This document shows, in pieces, positions 7,401-8,881 of a stretch of 8,881 nt of DNA. Below the pieces are notes generated by a model that was given only the letters and a program-made list of their open reading frames with translations, was not told the origin of the DNA and did not search any database. Source of the stretch: an uncultured Burkholderiaceae bacterium (GTDB lineage: Bacteria > Pseudomonadota > Gammaproteobacteria > Burkholderiales > Burkholderiaceae); NCBI GenBank assembly GCA_937871985.1, contig CALMPB010000358.1:1-8881 (forward strand), written 5' to 3'. Both the position numbers and the translations under genes were made by a program. Within the stretch, counting starts at the first letter, position 1. Every line of letters begins with the position of its first letter.

Positions 7401-7453
7401 ATAACGTTTTGCCTGTCAAATAATGGCAGTGTCCCTTTAATGCAGAGTAAAAG

Positions 7454-8725
7454 ATGTCCCTGATCGTTCACAAATACGGCGGCACGTCCATGGGCTCGGT
7501 CGAGCGCATCCAGAATGTTGCGCGCCGCGTCGCCAAGTGGCATGCCGCTGGCCACCAAATAGTCGTGGTTCCGTCCGCCATGTCGGGCGAAACCAACCGT
7601 CTTTTGGGCTTGGCCAAAGAAATCAGCGCCCAGCCGGATGGCCGCGAGCTGGACATGCTGGCGGCGACCGGCGAACAGGCCAGCAGCGCCTTGCTGGCCA
7701 TGGCCCTGATGGCTCAGGGAGTTCCCGCACGCAGCTACACGGGCTGGCAAGTGCCCGTTACGACCGATTCGGCCTACACCAAGGCCCGCATCAAATCCAT
7801 CGACGACGCGCGCATTCGCACCGACCTCGACCTGGGCCGCGTTGTTATCGTGACCGGCTTCCAGGGCATTGACGAAGACGGCAACATCACCACGCTGGGC
7901 CGTGGCGGCTCCGATACCTCGGCGGTTGCCGTGGCCACCGCCATGAAGGCGCACGAATGCCTTATCTACACTGACGTCGATGGCGTCTACACGACCGATC
8001 CGCGCGTTGTACCGGAGGCCCGCCGCATGTCGGTGGTGTCGTTCGAGGAAATGCTCGAAATGGCTTCGCTGGGCTCGAAAGTCCTGCAAATCCGTTCTGT
8101 CGAGTTCGCCGGGAAATACCATGTGCCGGTACGCGTCCTGTCGTCGCTGACCGACCCCCTGATACCGCTCGAAGAGGAAATGGTGTCGGGTACTTTAATT
8201 ACTTTCGAGGAAGATCAAAAAATGGAAGCCGCCGTCGTTTCGGGCATCGCCTTCAGCCGTGACGAAGCCAAAATCACGTTGCTCGCCGTTCCGGACAAGC
8301 CGGGCGTCGCCTTTTCGATCCTGGGGCCCGTCGCAGCCGCCAATATCGACGTCGACATGATCGTGCAGAACGTGTCCGTGGAAGGCACGACCGACTTCTC
8401 CTTCACTGTCAACCGCAACGATTTCGCCCGCACGCTCGATCTCCTGAACAGCCAGGTGGGCCCGGCCGTCGGCGCCCGCGAAATCCGTTCCGACGAAAAG
8501 GTCTGCAAGGTCTCCATCGTGGGCATCGGCATGCGCAGCCACGTCGGCGTGGCCAGCCTGATGTTCCGCACGCTCAGCGAAGAGGGCATCAATATCCAGA
8601 TGATCAGCACCAGCGAAATCAAGACATCGGTGGTTCTGAACGACAAGTACATGGAACTGGCCGTGCGCGCCTTGCACAAGGCGTTCGGCCTGGATCAGGA
8701 CCCCGCCGAGGCGGCCAAGGCCTGA
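7454..8725 (+). CDS. lysC: Aspartate kinase (monofunctional, with two ACT domains)
   Basis: This cytoplasmic enzyme phosphorylates L-aspartate, the first step towards lysine, diaminopimelate, threonine and methionine; in Burkholderiales it is often named ask or lysC. The 423-residue product has the amino-acid kinase domain at about 1-245, with KYGGTSMGS (7-15), ATGEQASSALLA (71-82), GRGGSDTSAVA (149-159) and TDVDGVYTTDPR (173-184). Two ACT regulatory domains follow, at about 265-340 and 345-415, which in this family bind lysine and/or threonine for feedback inhibition. There is no homoserine dehydrogenase domain. The ATG at 7454 matches the family start, but its ribosome site is weak (AGAG at 7444-7447). 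An internal Met257 with a good ribosome site could give a 167-residue ACT-only beta subunit. Confidence 0.97.
   Translation: MSLIVHKYGGTSMGSVERIQNVARRVAKWHAAGHQIVVVPSAMSGETNRLLGLAKEISAQPDGRELDMLAATGEQASSALLAMALMAQGVPARSYTGWQVPVTTDSAYTKARIKSIDDARIRTDLDLGRVVIVTGFQGIDEDGNITTLGRGGSDTSAVAVATAMKAHECLIYTDVDGVYTTDPRVVPEARRMSVVSFEEMLEMASLGSKVLQIRSVEFAGKYHVPVRVLSSLTDPLIPLEEEMVSGTLITFEEDQKMEAAVVSGIAFSRDEAKITLLAVPDKPGVAFSILGPVAAANIDVDMIVQNVSVEGTTDFSFTVNRNDFARTLDLLNSQVGPAVGAREIRSDEKVCKVSIVGIGMRSHVGVASLMFRTLSEEGINIQMISTSEIKTSVVLNDKYMELAVRALHKAFGLDQDPAEAAKA
8207..8224 (+). promoter_or_regulatory. Internal ribosome binding site and ATG for a putative aspartokinase beta subunit
   Basis: GAGGAAG (8207-8213) precedes an in-frame ATG at 8222-8224, which encodes Met257 at the junction of the kinase and ACT domains. 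The product would begin MEAAVVSG and run 167 residues. Corynebacterium, Bacillus and Pseudomonas aspartokinases make such a subunit from an internal start at the equivalent place. The sequence fits; actual use here is inference. Confidence 0.5.
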
Positions 8726-8745
8726 GCCGCAGCGTAAACCGCTCT

Positions 8746-8772
8746 TTGTGCGCAATATTCTTGTGCTAGAAT
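8746..8772 (+). promoter_or_regulatory. Promoter of tRNA-Ser
   Basis: TTGTGC (8746-8751) as -35 and TAGAAT (8767-8772) as -10 are 15 bases apart, and a TGC extension precedes the -10. Transcription would start near 8779, a few bases before the mature tRNA. The following AGCGGAC is fairly GC-rich, in keeping with stable-RNA promoters under growth-rate control, though that regulation is inference. Confidence 0.6.
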
Positions 8773-8785
8773 AGCGGACTTGTTC

Positions 8786-8878
8786 GGAGACGTGGCCGAG
8801 AGGTTGAAGGTACTCCCCTGCTAAGGGAGCATGCGGCTTATACCCGCATCGAGGGTTCGAATCCCTCCGTCTCCGCCA
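8786..8878 (+). tRNA. tRNA-Ser (anticodon GCU), CCA encoded
   Basis: The acceptor stem GGAGACG pairs with CGTCTCC, followed by discriminator G (8875) and an encoded CCA (8876-8878). The anticodon stem CTCCC/GGGAG (8813-8817 and 8825-8829) encloses a seven-base loop with GCT at 8820-8822, so the tRNA reads AGC and AGU. A long variable arm with a TGCGG/CCGCA stem identifies a class II serine tRNA. The T arm is GAGGG, loop TTCGAAT, CCCTC. The length is 93 bases with CCA. It stands 60 bp after lysC with its own promoter. tRNA-Ser genes are frequent integration sites, but the window ends 3 bases later, so nothing can be said of what follows. Confidence 0.97.
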
Positions 8879-8881
8879 GTA

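Noticed and set aside
7374..7453. A lysine riboswitch before lysC
   Set aside because: The whole gap is 80 bp, too short for the lysine riboswitch of roughly 170 bases, and none of its conserved structure is visible.
7440..7463. A seven-codon upstream ORF overlapping the lysC start, as a possible leader peptide
   Set aside because: It has no ribosome site and only one lysine codon, so it does not look like an attenuator; most likely chance.
1..8881. Mobile element, CRISPR array, toxin-antitoxin or defence system
   Set aside because: All major frames match housekeeping families, no spaced repeats or transposase-like motifs were seen, and composition looks uniform.

Overview
The window is a GC-rich, densely packed stretch of ordinary core chromosome, most likely from a betaproteobacterium of the Burkholderiales. 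Alcaligenaceae (Bordetella, Achromobacter or Pusillimonas relatives) fits best. That placement rests on gene order (cysS, 3-methyladenine glycosylase, accA, tilS, aspartokinase, tRNA-Ser) and protein character as I recall them; no search was run. I see no insertion sequence, phage gene, CRISPR array or obvious foreign segment.

Layout. Bases 29-886 (+) encode UppP, undecaprenyl-diphosphate phosphatase. Bases 857-2957 hold a minus-strand cluster, in transcription order: an exported TPR protein, a cyclophilin-type peptidyl-prolyl isomerase with a signal peptide, and LpxH of lipid A synthesis. LpxH converges on UppP and their 3' ends overlap by 30 bp. A divergent regulatory region (about 2958-3218) contains an extended -10 promoter for the plus-strand cluster. 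That cluster is cysS, a DNA-3-methyladenine glycosylase, accA, tilS and lysC (ask), closely spaced or overlapping except for an 80-bp gap before lysC that may carry its own promoter. The window ends with a complete tRNA-Ser(GCU) behind a recognisable promoter.

How the genes fit together. UppP and LpxH serve the envelope (undecaprenyl phosphate recycling for peptidoglycan and O-antigen; lipid A). AccA supplies malonyl-CoA for fatty acids. CysS, TilS and tRNA-Ser serve translation. LysC opens the aspartate family pathway (lysine, diaminopimelate, threonine, methionine). The glycosylase repairs alkylated bases. The isomerase and TPR protein look exported.

No new multi-gene system is evident. 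The points worth following are at the level of expression: (1) a perfect 18-bp inverted repeat within the first codons of tilS, starting nine bases after the accA stop; (2) a cyclophilin gene in which a signal peptide is joined in frame to what looks like a complete cytosolic PpiB with its own ribosome binding site; (3) an internal ribosome binding site and ATG in lysC placed as expected for a separate regulatory beta subunit; and (4) several start-codon ambiguities (cysS, lpxH, tilS, TPR gene).
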